From: an uncultured Faecalibacterium sp.
GTDB lineage: Bacteria; Bacillota; Clostridia; Oscillospirales; Ruminococcaceae
Assembly: GCA_934526125.1 (NCBI GenBank)
Contig: CAKSZU010000033.1
Location: 1-20,184 of the forward strand
Direction of reading: 5' to 3'
DNA length: 20,184 nucleotides
Part shown: positions 12,672-20,184 of the stretch, piece after piece
Numbering within the stretch: the stretch's first letter is position 1
How the letters are laid out: each line of letters begins with the position of its first letter
Notes under the pieces: generated by a model
Databases searched by the model: none
What the model was told of the DNA's origin: nothing
What the model saw: only the letters and a program-made list of their open reading frames with translations
Made by a program: the position numbers and the translations under genes

Positions 12672-14264
12672 ATGGAACTGGATCTGTCGTATCTGCAGCC
12701 CAAGGAGCGGGCCTCCTTTGCGCTGCGGGCGCTGTATGAGGCGGCGGGCTGCCGCAAATATCACATGGGCCGGTTTGAAGAGTACGGCCTGTATCAGGAG
12801 AACCGGAGTTTCCTGTCGTCGGAGCAGGTCATCACCTTTACGGATCTGGACGGGCGTCTGCTGGCCCTGAAGCCGGACGTGACCCTTTCCATTGCCAAGA
12901 CGGCGCAGCCCGCCCCCGGCGAGACCCTGAAATATTACTATCATGAAAACGTCTACCGCCCCTCGGCGGAGAGCCACACCTTCCAGGAGATCAGCCAGAT
13001 GGGTCTTGAGATGCTGGGGGCCGTAGGGGAGCAGCAGGTGCGGCAGACGGTAGGCCTTGCGGCGTCCAGTCTTGCCCAGCTGGGCCGGGCGTGGGTGCTG
13101 GAGGTCAGCCACATGGGCTACCTTTTCGGGCTTCTGGATGCTTTGAACGTCCCCGCTGCCGCCCGTCCCGTCCTGCTGGGCAAGCTGCGGGAGAAAAATG
13201 CCCACGAGCTGCGGGCCGCCGCCCGGGCGGCCGGTGTGGATCAGGCCGGGGCCGATGCGCTGGCCGGTCTGCTGGACCTCTGCGGCAGCTATGAGGAGAC
13301 CCTGACCCGGGCTGAGACTGCCTGCCGCAACGACCGGATGCGGGCCGCCGCCGCCGAGCTGCGGGCTCTGTCCGAGACGCTGGAAGCCTCCGGCGGCGCG
13401 GTGCGGCTGGACCTGAGTCTGGCCGGGGAAATGGAATATTACAACGGCCTGGTCTTTCAGGGCTATCTGCAGGGGCTGCCCCGCCCGCTGCTGAAGGGCG
13501 GCCGCTACGATCTGCTGATGCAGAAATTCACCCCCGGGGCCGGGGCCATCGGTTTTGCGGTCTATCTGGATGAGCTGGACCGGCTGAGCGCTCCGCTGCC
13601 GCCGGTGCAGCAGCAACAGACCGACCGGGTGATGCTGAATGTGGCTTTGCCTAAGGGCCGTCTGGGCGATAAGGTCTATGACCTGCTGGCCCGCATCGGC
13701 TACGGCTGCCCGGAGGACTACAACGCCACCCGGAAACTGGTGGTGGAGAACCCGGAGGCGGGCATCCGCTATTTCCTCGTCAAGCCCAGCGATGTGGCCA
13801 TCTATGTGGAACACGGTGCCGCCGATGTGGGCATCGTGGGCAAGGATATCCTCACCGAAGCTTCGGCGGATGTCTACGAGCTGCTGGACACCGGCCTTGG
13901 AAAATGCCGGATGTGCGTGGCTGCCCCGGCCGACTACCGGGATGACCCCGGCCGCCCGGTGCGGGTGGCCACCAAATTCGTCAACATCGCCAAGAGCTGC
14001 TACGCATCCATGGGCCGGGACATCGACATCATCAAGCTGAACGGCTCTATCGAGCTGGCCCCCATCCTGGGCCTGTCGGATGTGATCGTGGATATCGTGG
14101 AGACCGGCACCACTCTGAAGGAGAACGGCCTGAAGGTGGTCACCGAGTTCATGCCCATTTCGGCCCGGTTCATCGCCAACAAGGCGAGCTACCAGTTCAA
14201 GCACCGGGAGATGGACACCATGCTGGAAAAACTGCGCCGGACCTTACAGGAGGAAGCAAAATGA
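12672..14264 (+). CDS. hisZG: Fused ATP phosphoribosyltransferase: HisZ regulatory domain + HisG catalytic domain
   Basis: 530 aa; first step of histidine synthesis (ATP + PRPP to phosphoribosyl-ATP). Residues 1-305 are HisZ, a histidyl-tRNA-synthetase paralog: FEEYGLY, FTDLDGRLLALKPDVTLSIAK (56-76), KYYYHENVYR, LDLSLAGEMEYYNGLVFQGY (246-265), LKGGRYDLLM. After a Gln/Pro linker (306-318), residues 320-530 are short-form HisG: LNVALPKGRLGDKVYDLL, VKPSDVAIYVEHGAADVGIVGKD (370-392), and the PRPP loop DIVETGTTLKENG (474-486). Short HisG normally needs separate HisZ for activity and histidine feedback; here both are one chain with no stop and no SD before the HisG part. ATG 12672 follows GGGGGAAAACGGAG; an in-frame ATG at 12606 lies in a hairpin, lacks an SD and adds 22 basic residues. 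The gene overlaps hisD by ATGA. Confidence 0.93.
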   Translation: MELDLSYLQPKERASFALRALYEAAGCRKYHMGRFEEYGLYQENRSFLSSEQVITFTDLDGRLLALKPDVTLSIAKTAQPAPGETLKYYYHENVYRPSAESHTFQEISQMGLEMLGAVGEQQVRQTVGLAASSLAQLGRAWVLEVSHMGYLFGLLDALNVPAAARPVLLGKLREKNAHELRAAARAAGVDQAGADALAGLLDLCGSYEETLTRAETACRNDRMRAAAAELRALSETLEASGGAVRLDLSLAGEMEYYNGLVFQGYLQGLPRPLLKGGRYDLLMQKFTPGAGAIGFAVYLDELDRLSAPLPPVQQQQTDRVMLNVALPKGRLGDKVYDLLARIGYGCPEDYNATRKLVVENPEAGIRYFLVKPSDVAIYVEHGAADVGIVGKDILTEASADVYELLDTGLGKCRMCVAAPADYRDDPGRPVRVATKFVNIAKSCYASMGRDIDIIKLNGSIELAPILGLSDVIVDIVETGTTLKENGLKVVTEFMPISARFIANKASYQFKHREMDTMLEKLRRTLQEEAK

Positions 14265-15538
14265 TCAGGCTGTATAATTTTGACGAGCTGAAGCCCGAAG
14301 AGATCCTGAACCGGGATATCCGGGCCGAAAAGAACGTGGAGGACGTGGTGGACGGCATCATTGCCGACGTCCGAGTCCGGGGCGACGAGGCTCTGAAGGA
14401 CTACGCCCTGAAATTCGACGGGGCGAAGATCGAAAATCTGCAGGTGACGCAGGAGGAGATCGACGAAGCCTTCGCCAATATGGACCCCTACTTCCTCGAG
14501 ACCCTGCGGGAAGCGGCGGCCAATATCGAGAGCTTCCACCGCCAGCAGGGGCACAAGAATTTTGTGGTGAACGACAAGCCCGGCATCGTGCTGGGCCAGA
14601 AATATACCCCCATTGAGAAGGCCGGTGTCTATGTGCCCGGCGGCACGGCGGCCTATCCCTCCACCGTGCTGATGGACGTCATCCCCGCCAAGGTGGCAGG
14701 TGTGTCCGAGATCGTCATGACCACCCCGGCGGGCAAGGACGGCAAGGTGAACCCGGTCATTCTCGCCGCCGCCGCCACCGCAGGCGTGACGAAGATCTTC
14801 AAGACCGGCGGTGCCCAGGCGGTGGCGGCGCTGGCCTACGGCACCCAGAGCATCCCGGCGGTGGATAAGATCGTTGGCCCCGGCAACATCTACGTTGCCA
14901 CCGCCAAGCGCAAGGTGTTCGGCAAGGTGGGCATCGACATGATCGCAGGCCCCAGTGAAATTCTGGTGCTGGCCGACGGCGGCTGCAACTCCGCCTGGGT
15001 GGCCGCCGACCTGCTGAGCCAGGCCGAGCACGACAAGCTGGCCAGCCCTGTGCTGGTCACCGACAGCGCCGACCTTGCCAAAGCCGTGCAGGCGGAACTG
15101 GAAGTGCAGATCCCCCAACTGCCCCGTGCCGCCATCGCCCGGGCCAGCGTGGACGACAATGGCAAGATCATCGTCTGCACCGACCTGCACAAGGCCATCG
15201 AGGCCTGCAACATCATCGCCCCGGAGCATCTGGAAGTCTGCGTGGAGGACCCCTTCGGCGTGTTGAATGAGATCAAAAACGCGGGCAGCATCTTCCTGGG
15301 CCGGAACGTGCCCGAGGCACTGGGCGATTACTTCGCAGGCCCCAACCACACCCTGCCCACCAGCGGCACGGCCCGCTTCTCCAGCCCGCTGGGCGTGGAC
15401 GACTTCGTCAAGAAGTCCAGCTTTATCTACTACACCCGCGAGGCGCTGGGCGAGGTGGCCCCCCGCATTGCGGATTTTGCCGAGCGCGAGGGCCTGCATG
15501 CCCACGCCAAGAGCGTGACCATCCGGTACGAGAAATAA
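14261..15538 (+). CDS. hisD: Histidinol dehydrogenase
   Basis: 425 aa, full length. Last two steps: histidinol to histidinal to histidine with two NAD+. Visible: VGPGNIYVATAKRKVFG (206-222), the zinc ligands Gln254 and His257 in SQAEHD, Asp356 in ALGDYFAG and His415 in HAHAK, and the catalytic Glu322/His323 in APEHLE; the signature FAGPNHTLPTSGTARFSSPL is intact. All active-site residues known from E. coli HisD are present. Translation start overlaps the hisZG stop (ATGA), with AGGAGGAAG inside the hisZG 3' end. Confidence 0.98.
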   Translation: MIRLYNFDELKPEEILNRDIRAEKNVEDVVDGIIADVRVRGDEALKDYALKFDGAKIENLQVTQEEIDEAFANMDPYFLETLREAAANIESFHRQQGHKNFVVNDKPGIVLGQKYTPIEKAGVYVPGGTAAYPSTVLMDVIPAKVAGVSEIVMTTPAGKDGKVNPVILAAAATAGVTKIFKTGGAQAVAALAYGTQSIPAVDKIVGPGNIYVATAKRKVFGKVGIDMIAGPSEILVLADGGCNSAWVAADLLSQAEHDKLASPVLVTDSADLAKAVQAELEVQIPQLPRAAIARASVDDNGKIIVCTDLHKAIEACNIIAPEHLEVCVEDPFGVLNEIKNAGSIFLGRNVPEALGDYFAGPNHTLPTSGTARFSSPLGVDDFVKKSSFIYYTREALGEVAPRIADFAEREGLHAHAKSVTIRYEK

Positions 15539-15551
15539 GGGAGGAAATTGT

Positions 15552-16613
15552 ATGAGCCGTTTTCTTTCCCCCAGACTGGAAGCTGTCACCCCCTACACCC
15601 CGGGGGAACAGCCGCAGGACCAGCAGTACATCAAACTGAATACCAACGAGAGCCCCTACCTGCCCAGTCCGGCGGTGGTGGCAGCGGTGAGCGAAGCCGA
15701 GGTGGAAAAGCTCCGTCTCTACTCCGACCCTGCCTGCGCCGACCTGCTGCGGAGCGCGGCGGTCCACTTCGGCCTGCAGCCGGAGCAGATCATGCCCGGC
15801 AACGGCAGCGATGAGAACCTCTTCTTTGCCCTGCGGGCCTTCTGCGATGAAGATCACCCGCTGGCCTATGCGGATATCACCTATGGCTGCTACGGTGTCT
15901 GGTGCGGGCTGATGCACATCCCCAGCCACATCATCCCTTTGAAAGAAGATTTCACGCTGGACCCGAAGGATTACTGCGGCCTGAACGAGACCATCGTCAT
16001 CGCAAACCCCAACGCCCCCACCGGTCTGGCCCTGCCCCGGGAGGCCATTGAGGGCATCCTGAAGGCGAATCCGGACAGCGTGGTGATCGTGGACGAGGCC
16101 TATGTGGACTTCGGCGGCGAGAGCTGTGTGCCCCTCATCGACCGGTACGACAACCTGCTGGTGGTGCAGACCTTCTCCAAGTCCCGCCAGCTGGCCGGTG
16201 CCCGGCTGGGTCTGGCCATGGGCAATGCAAAGCTCATTGCCGACCTGAACCGGGTCAAGTTCAGCCTGAACCCCTATAATATCAACCGTCTGACCCTGAA
16301 GGCCGGACAGGCCGCGCTGGAAGACACGGCCTATTTCGACCGCACCCGGGCTGCCATCATGGAGACCCGCGGCTGGACGAAACAGCAGCTGGAAGCCCGG
16401 GGCTTTGCGGTGCTGGACAGCCGCTCCAACTTCCTGTTTGCCTCTACGCAAAACAAAAACGGCGGCGAATTGTACCGGAAGTTGAAGGAAAAAGGCATTC
16501 TGGTGCGGCATTTCGATGCGCCCCGGATCGGGAACTGGCTGCGGATCACCATCGGCACCCCGGAGCAGATGCAGGCCCTGCTGAAAGCGCTGGATGAGAT
16601 ACTGGAGGGATGA
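15552..16613 (+). CDS. hisC: Histidinol-phosphate aminotransferase
   Basis: 353 aa, class I/II fold PLP enzyme; transfers an amino group from glutamate to imidazole acetol-phosphate. Features: substrate-side KLNTNESPY (28-36), NGSDENLF (84-91), ANPNAPTG (151-158), DEAYVDF (181-187), the PLP-binding Lys210 in TFSKSRQLAGARLG, and C-terminal LRITIGTPEQM with the carboxylate-binding Arg. The start at 15552 has GGGAGG 8 bases upstream; 13 bp separate it from hisD and 3 bp from hisB. Confidence 0.96.
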   Translation: MSRFLSPRLEAVTPYTPGEQPQDQQYIKLNTNESPYLPSPAVVAAVSEAEVEKLRLYSDPACADLLRSAAVHFGLQPEQIMPGNGSDENLFFALRAFCDEDHPLAYADITYGCYGVWCGLMHIPSHIIPLKEDFTLDPKDYCGLNETIVIANPNAPTGLALPREAIEGILKANPDSVVIVDEAYVDFGGESCVPLIDRYDNLLVVQTFSKSRQLAGARLGLAMGNAKLIADLNRVKFSLNPYNINRLTLKAGQAALEDTAYFDRTRAAIMETRGWTKQQLEARGFAVLDSRSNFLFASTQNKNGGELYRKLKEKGILVRHFDAPRIGNWLRITIGTPEQMQALLKALDEILEG

Positions 16614-16616
16614 ACC

Positions 16617-17207
16617 ATGCGGGAAGTGACGCTGGAACGCAACACCAATGAGACGCAGATCGAGCTGACCCTGAATCTGGACGGTGCCGGGCGGTATGAG
16701 ATCGACACCGGATGCGGGTTCCTGAACCACATGCTGGAACTGTTTGCCCGCCACGGACGGTTTGATCTGGTGCTGACCTGCCACGGAGATGTGGAAGTGG
16801 ACTACCACCACACCGCCGAGGACATCGGCATCGCGCTGGGGCAGGCCTTTGCCCGGGCGCTGGGCGAGATGCGGGGCATCCAGCGGTACGGCAGCTTCTA
16901 TCTGCCCATGGACGAGGCGCTGGTACTCTGCGCCGTGGACCTGTCCGGCCGGTGTACCCTGAACTGGGATGTCCACTGCAAGACTGAAAAGGTGGGGGAT
17001 TTCGACGTGGAATGTGCGTCGGAGTTCTGGCTTGGCTTTGCCCGGAACGTGCCCGCTACCGTCCACTTTGTCCAGTTTGCGGGCGAGAATACCCATCACA
17101 TTCTGGAAGCCTGCTTCAAGGGGGCAGGCCACGCGCTGGCGGCGGCTGTCGCCATTGACGCTGCCCACCGGGATGAGATCCCCTCCACGAAAGGACTGCT
17201 GGTATGA
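16617..17207 (+). CDS. hisB: Imidazoleglycerol-phosphate dehydratase (monofunctional)
   Basis: 196 aa. Converts IGP to imidazole acetol-phosphate in a metal-dependent dehydration. The two pseudo-repeats each end in the metal-binding motif: DYHHTAEDIGIALGQAF (62-78; His64, His65, Glu68) and THHILEACFKGAGHAL (159-174; His160, His161, Glu164), and HMLELFARHG (38-47) supplies further ligands. Length shows that it lacks the HAD phosphatase domain of enterobacterial HisB, so it cannot make histidinol from its phosphate. SD GGAGG is 7 bases before the ATG; the stop overlaps hisH by ATGA. Confidence 0.98.
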   Translation: MREVTLERNTNETQIELTLNLDGAGRYEIDTGCGFLNHMLELFARHGRFDLVLTCHGDVEVDYHHTAEDIGIALGQAFARALGEMRGIQRYGSFYLPMDEALVLCAVDLSGRCTLNWDVHCKTEKVGDFDVECASEFWLGFARNVPATVHFVQFAGENTHHILEACFKGAGHALAAAVAIDAAHRDEIPSTKGLLV

Positions 17208-17812
17208 TCGCGATCATTGATTACGGCGTGGGCAACCTTTTCAGCCTGAAGTCCAGCCTGAAACAGCTGGGGCTGGAGGCTGTTGTGACCGCCGACGCCG
17301 ACACCATCCGGGCCGCCGACCGGCTGATCCTGCCGGGGGTCGGGGCCTTTGCCGACGCCATGGCAAAGCTGACCGCCACCGGCCTTGTGCCGGTCATCAG
17401 GGCGGAAACCGAAACAAAGCCGCTGCTGGGCATCTGTCTGGGAATGCAGCTGCTGTTTGAAAAAAGCTACGAGTACGGCGAACACGCCGGTCTCGGCTTT
17501 GTCAAAGGCGAGGTCTGCCCGCTGGAGCCGGACCTTGCCGACAAGAGCCTGAAGGTGCCGCAGATCGGCTGGAACGCGCTGCACATCGTAAGAGATGACC
17601 CGCTGTTCCGGTACATCCGCGAGGGCGAATATGTGTATTACGTCCACAGCTACTACGGGAAAAACTGTACCGGGAGTACACTGGCTGTCAGCGATTACTC
17701 CATCCCCGTCACCGGTGCGGTGCGGGCGGGCCGGGTGTACGGCACCCAGTTCCACCCCGAAAAGAGCGGGGACACGGGGCTGCGGATCCTGAAGGCTTTC
17801 AGCGAATTGTAA
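17204..17812 (+). CDS. hisH: Imidazole glycerol phosphate synthase, glutaminase subunit
   Basis: 202 aa class I glutamine amidotransferase that feeds ammonia to HisF. Catalytic triad visible: Cys78 in GICLGMQLLFE, His184 and Glu186 in TQFHPEKSG. N-terminal IDYGVGNLFSLKSSLKQLG and LPGVGAFADAM are typical. The start overlaps hisB (ATGA). Its partner hisF is not next to it: a palindromic repeat and hisA intervene. Confidence 0.97.
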   Translation: MIAIIDYGVGNLFSLKSSLKQLGLEAVVTADADTIRAADRLILPGVGAFADAMAKLTATGLVPVIRAETETKPLLGICLGMQLLFEKSYEYGEHAGLGFVKGEVCPLEPDLADKSLKVPQIGWNALHIVRDDPLFRYIREGEYVYYVHSYYGKNCTGSTLAVSDYSIPVTGAVRAGRVYGTQFHPEKSGDTGLRILKAFSEL

Positions 17813-17820
17813 ACTGGCTC

Positions 17821-17966
17821 GCCCTCTCAGTCAAAGCCTGACGGCTTTGCCAGCTCTCCCAAAGGGAGAGCCAATGGCGGCTCATGGTCAGCTGTTGCTG
17901 AATCTGGGACATGCGTTGCCTCTCCCTTTGGGAGAGGTGGATTTGCGAAGCAAAGACGGAGAGGGC
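17821..17966 (+). repeat. MITE-like inverted palindromic repeat between hisH and hisA
   Basis: A 146-bp element with no coding role fills the hisH-hisA gap. Its ends are inverted (GCCCTCTC at 17821-17828, GAGAGGGC at 17959-17966). Two perfect palindromes sit inside: GCTCTCCC-AAA-GGGAGAGC (17853-17871) and CCTCTCCC-TTT-GGGAGAGG (17919-17937), in opposite orientation. The two halves (about 50 bp) resemble each other when one is inverted, with a 45-bp unrelated centre, so the whole could fold into one long stem. No target-site duplication or transposase is evident. I recall repeats of this type in many Faecalibacterium intergenic regions; this was not checked. It lies in the operon transcript and could affect mRNA processing or the hisH/hisA expression ratio. 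Confidence 0.85.
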
Positions 17967-17990
17967 AAGGACGCTAAAGGAGAGACAACT

Positions 17991-18710
17991 ATGCAGCTAT
18001 TTCCGGCAATTGACCTGCGCGGCGGCAGGGTGGTGCGGCTGACCCAGGGGGACTACGACCGGATGACGGTCTACGGCGAGGACCCCTGCGCCCAGGCGCG
18101 GGAGTTCCTTGCCGCAGGGGCAAAGAACCTGCACGTCGTGGATCTGGACGGCGCAAAGGATGGCACCCTCTCCAACTACGACACCATTGCCGCGCTGGCA
18201 AAGCAGGGCGGCCTGTACATCGAAGTGGGCGGCGGTATCCGCACCGAGGAGCGCATTGAAAAATACCTCTCCCTCGGGGTGGGCCGCTGCATTCTGGGCA
18301 GCGTGGCGGTGACGGATTTTGACTTCACTGCCCGGATGCTGAAACAGTACGGCGATAAAATTGCCGTGGGGGTGGATGCAAAGGACGGCTTTGTGGCCAT
18401 CCACGGCTGGAAGGAGGTCAGCGCCGAACGGGGCGTGGACTTCTGCAAGCGGCTGGCGGATGCCGGCTGCACGGCCATCGTCTACACCGACATCGCCTGC
18501 GACGGTGCCATGCAGGGCACGAACCTCGGGCTGTACCGCCAGCTGACGGCGGAGGTGCCGGGGGTGGCCTTCACGGCCAGCGGCGGCATCTCGTCTGAGG
18601 CAGAGCTGCTGGAACTGGAACAGATGGGCGCGGCCGCGGCCATTCTGGGCAAGAGCCTGTACACCGGTGCGCTGGACCTGAAACATTGTGTACAGCTGGT
18701 GCAGAAATAA
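17991..18710 (+). CDS. hisA: ProFAR isomerase (phosphoribosylformimino-5-aminoimidazole carboxamide ribotide isomerase)
   Basis: 239 aa (beta-alpha)8 barrel that opens the ribose of ProFAR to PRFAR by an Amadori rearrangement. Landmarks: FPAIDLRGGRVVRL with catalytic Asp8, HVVDLDGAK, IEVGGGIRTEERI, GVDAKDG with Asp129, YTDIACDGAMQGTNL (165-179) and TASGGISSEAEL. The start at 17991 has AAAGGAGAG at suitable spacing; the frame is open upstream through the palindromic repeat, but those codons are not HisA. Confidence 0.97.
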   Translation: MQLFPAIDLRGGRVVRLTQGDYDRMTVYGEDPCAQAREFLAAGAKNLHVVDLDGAKDGTLSNYDTIAALAKQGGLYIEVGGGIRTEERIEKYLSLGVGRCILGSVAVTDFDFTARMLKQYGDKIAVGVDAKDGFVAIHGWKEVSAERGVDFCKRLADAGCTAIVYTDIACDGAMQGTNLGLYRQLTAEVPGVAFTASGGISSEAELLELEQMGAAAAILGKSLYTGALDLKHCVQLVQK

Positions 18711-18725
18711 ACGGAGGGGAAAGAT

Positions 18726-19481
18726 ATGATCACAAAACGCATCATCCCCTGCCTTGACGTGCGCAACGGGCGGGTGGTCAAGGGGACCAACTTCGAGGGC
18801 ATCCGGGACGTGGCCGACCCGGTGGAGATGGCCCGGATGTACAACGCGGCCGGGGCCGACGAGCTGGTGTTCTACGATATCACCGCGAGCTACGAGGGCC
18901 GGGCCCTGTTCACCGATATCCTGACCCGGGTGGCCAGCGAAATTTTTATTCCGCTGACCGTGGGCGGCGGCATCAACACGCTGGAGGATTTCGACCGGGT
19001 GCTGAAGTGCGGGGCCGATAAGGTCAGTGTCAACTCCGGTGCCCTGAAGAACCCGGACCTCATCCCGGCGGCGGCCCAGCGCTACGGCAACCAGTGCGTG
19101 GTGCTTTCGGCGGACGTCAAGCGGGTGAACGGACAGTTCCGGGTCTTTGCCAAGGGCGGCCGGGAGGATACCGGCCGGGATGCCCTGGAATGGATCGGCT
19201 GGTGCGTGGACCACGGCGCCGGGGAGATCTGCCTGAACAGCATTGACACCGACGGCGTCCGCACCGGCTTTGATCTGGAAATGCTGGATGCCGTGGCGGC
19301 CCGGGTGAACGTGCCCATCATCGCCAGCGGCGGCGCGGGCAAGAAAGAGGATTTCCTCGAGCTGTTCCACCACAAAGGGATCGATGCGGGCCTTGCGGCG
19401 GGCATCTTCCACCAGAAACTGCTGACCATCCATGACCTGAAGACCTGGCTGAACGAAAATGGGATCGAAATGCGGCTCTGA
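18726..19481 (+). CDS. hisF: Imidazole glycerol phosphate synthase, cyclase subunit
   Basis: 251 aa barrel partner of HisH; turns PRFAR and ammonia into IGP and AICAR. Catalytic Asp11 (IIPCLDVRNGRVVKG) and Asp130 (VVLSADVKRV) are present, as are LTVGGGINTLEDF, DKVSVNSGAL and PIIASGGAGKKEDF. The 15-bp gap from hisA includes GGAGGGG as SD. Length is standard. Confidence 0.98.
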   Translation: MITKRIIPCLDVRNGRVVKGTNFEGIRDVADPVEMARMYNAAGADELVFYDITASYEGRALFTDILTRVASEIFIPLTVGGGINTLEDFDRVLKCGADKVSVNSGALKNPDLIPAAAQRYGNQCVVLSADVKRVNGQFRVFAKGGREDTGRDALEWIGWCVDHGAGEICLNSIDTDGVRTGFDLEMLDAVAARVNVPIIASGGAGKKEDFLELFHHKGIDAGLAAGIFHQKLLTIHDLKTWLNENGIEMRL

Positions 19482-19485
19482 GCTC

Positions 19486-19514
19486 TTGCGTTTCGTCTCA
19501 CTTTAGGATAAACT
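19486..19514 (+). promoter_or_regulatory. Possible internal promoter ahead of hisIE
   Basis: -35 TTGCGT (19486-19491), 17-base spacer, -10 TAAACT (19509-19514), in the 67-bp hisF-hisIE gap. Downstream, TTCCCC (19522-19527) can pair with GGGGAA (19533-19538), next to and partly over the SD AAGGAG. It could give hisIE extra or separately tuned expression. Confidence 0.4.
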
Positions 19515-19548
19515 GTAAGTGTTCCCCCGTGAGGGGAAGGAGTATACT

Positions 19549-20184
19549 ATGGAACTGAAATTTGATGAAAAGGGCCTCATCCCTGCCATCGTGCAGGATC
19601 ACTACACCAAAGAGGTGCTTACCCTTGCCTACATGAACGCCGAGACGCTGGCGCTGACCATCGCCGAGGGGCGCACCGTGTTCTGGAGCCGGAGCCGTCA
19701 GGAGATCTGGCGCAAGGGCGACACCAGCGGCAATGTGCAGCATGTGGTGTCCATCACCGCCGACTGCGACAGGGACGCACTGGTGGTGGAAGTGGTCAAG
19801 GACGGCCCCGCCTGCCACACCGGCGCCGAGAGCTGCTTCTTCAACGAAGTGTATGTCTCGCCGGAGCTGAAGCAGTTCAGCTGGCAGGGGCTCTACGAAC
19901 TCATCAAAGGCCGCAAGACGAACCCGCAGGAGGGCAGCTACACCACCTATCTCTTTGAAAAGGGCAAGGAAAAGATCCTGAAAAAGGTGGGCGAGGAGTG
20001 TACCGAGGTCATCATTGCGGGCGAAAAGGAAGACAAGGCCGAGACCATCTACGAGATCAGCGATCTGGCGTACCATGTGCTGGTACTGATGGTGCAGGCA
20101 GGCATCACGGTGGAGGACATCACCCGTGAGCTGGAAAAACGCCATGTCATCGACCACAAGGTCAAACAGGAAAGGATGCAGTGA
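19549..20184 (+). CDS. hisIE: Bifunctional phosphoribosyl-AMP cyclohydrolase / phosphoribosyl-ATP pyrophosphatase
   Basis: 211 aa; steps two and three of histidine synthesis in one chain. HisI part (about 1-105): [36 protein letters not shown], metal-binding ADCDRDAL (71-78) and [12 protein letters not shown] (86-97) with Cys89, Cys96 and Cys73. HisE part (about 113-211): an alpha-helical pyrophosphatase with [25 protein letters not shown] (Glu149, Glu150, Glu153) and EISDLAYH (169-176; Glu169, Asp172). Start at 19549 with GGAAGGAG at 6-base spacing; an in-frame upstream start near 19519 falls in the SD hairpin. The stop TGA is the last three bases of the window, so what follows the operon is unseen. 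Confidence 0.97.
   Translation: MELKFDEKGLIPAIVQDHYTKEVLTLAYMNAETLALTIAEGRTVFWSRSRQEIWRKGDTSGNVQHVVSITADCDRDALVVEVVKDGPACHTGAESCFFNEVYVSPELKQFSWQGLYELIKGRKTNPQEGSYTTYLFEKGKEKILKKVGEECTEVIIAGEKEDKAETIYEISDLAYHVLVLMVQAGITVEDITRELEKRHVIDHKVKQERMQ

Noticed and set aside
15423..17168. 581-aa open frame on the minus strand
   Set aside because: Antisense to hisC and hisB, which are unambiguous; similar long mirror frames lie opposite hisZG, hisD and hisA/hisF, all explained by GC-rich codon use.
17821..17966. CRISPR or intrinsic terminator at the repeated CTCTCCC palindromes
   Set aside because: Only two copies in opposite orientation, no regular spacers, and no T tract after either hairpin; an inverted palindromic repeat fits better.
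17847..17990. N-terminal extension of HisA by 48 residues
   Set aside because: It would translate the palindromic repeat; HisA proteins begin at the MQLFPAIDL position, which has its own SD.

Overview
The window is GC-rich chromosomal DNA from a low-G+C-lineage (Firmicutes) anaerobe of the Ruminococcaceae/Oscillospiraceae. The best guess is a Faecalibacterium, Gemmiger or Subdoligranulum relative. Reasons: a T-box-controlled asnS, the gpr-spoIIP pair next to rpsT, a spoVAC-AD-AE cluster, DUF4358/MBOAT/DHHW surface genes, strong SD sequences, and a palindromic CTCTCCC-AAA-GGGAGAG repeat of a kind I recall as common in Faecalibacterium. The genus is inference. No rRNA, tRNA, CRISPR array, transposase or phage gene was seen.

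Layout. 1-517 (minus): 5' end of asnS and its complete T-box leader and promoter. 540-2081 (plus): a Wzz-like polysaccharide co-polymerase with a degenerate BY-kinase-like tail. 2129-4062 (minus): spoIIP and gpr, converging on the Wzz-like gene and divergent from rpsT (4242-4502). 4584-6517 (minus): the SpoVA operon spoVAC-spoVAD-spoVAE. 6588-7463 (plus): a VanY-type D,D-carboxypeptidase. 7613-10854 (plus): a DUF4358 lipoprotein, an MBOAT O-acyltransferase and a DHHW (AlgX/AlgJ-like) protein, probably a surface-glycan acylation set. 11042-11840 (plus): two tandem paralogous small proteins, each with a 25-residue double-glycine leader. 12049-12357: thioredoxin. 12672-20184 (plus): a histidine operon, hisZG(fusion)-hisD-hisC-hisB-hisH-[palindromic repeat]-hisA-hisF-hisIE; the last stop codon is the last base of the window.

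How the genes work together. The his operon encodes every step from PRPP+ATP to histidine except histidinol-phosphate phosphatase, and its promoter carries an 18-bp palindrome in the -35/-10 spacer. The spore genes (engulfment hydrolase SpoIIP, germination protease Gpr, DPA-channel proteins SpoVAC/AD/AE) form two minus-strand blocks separated by rpsT. The envelope genes form a third theme.

The least explained part is the pair of double-glycine-leader proteins at 11042-11840. They have identical leader cores and a shared two-hydrophobic-segment design, and no processing transporter or immunity gene is visible nearby. They are the best candidate for an undescribed secreted peptide system.
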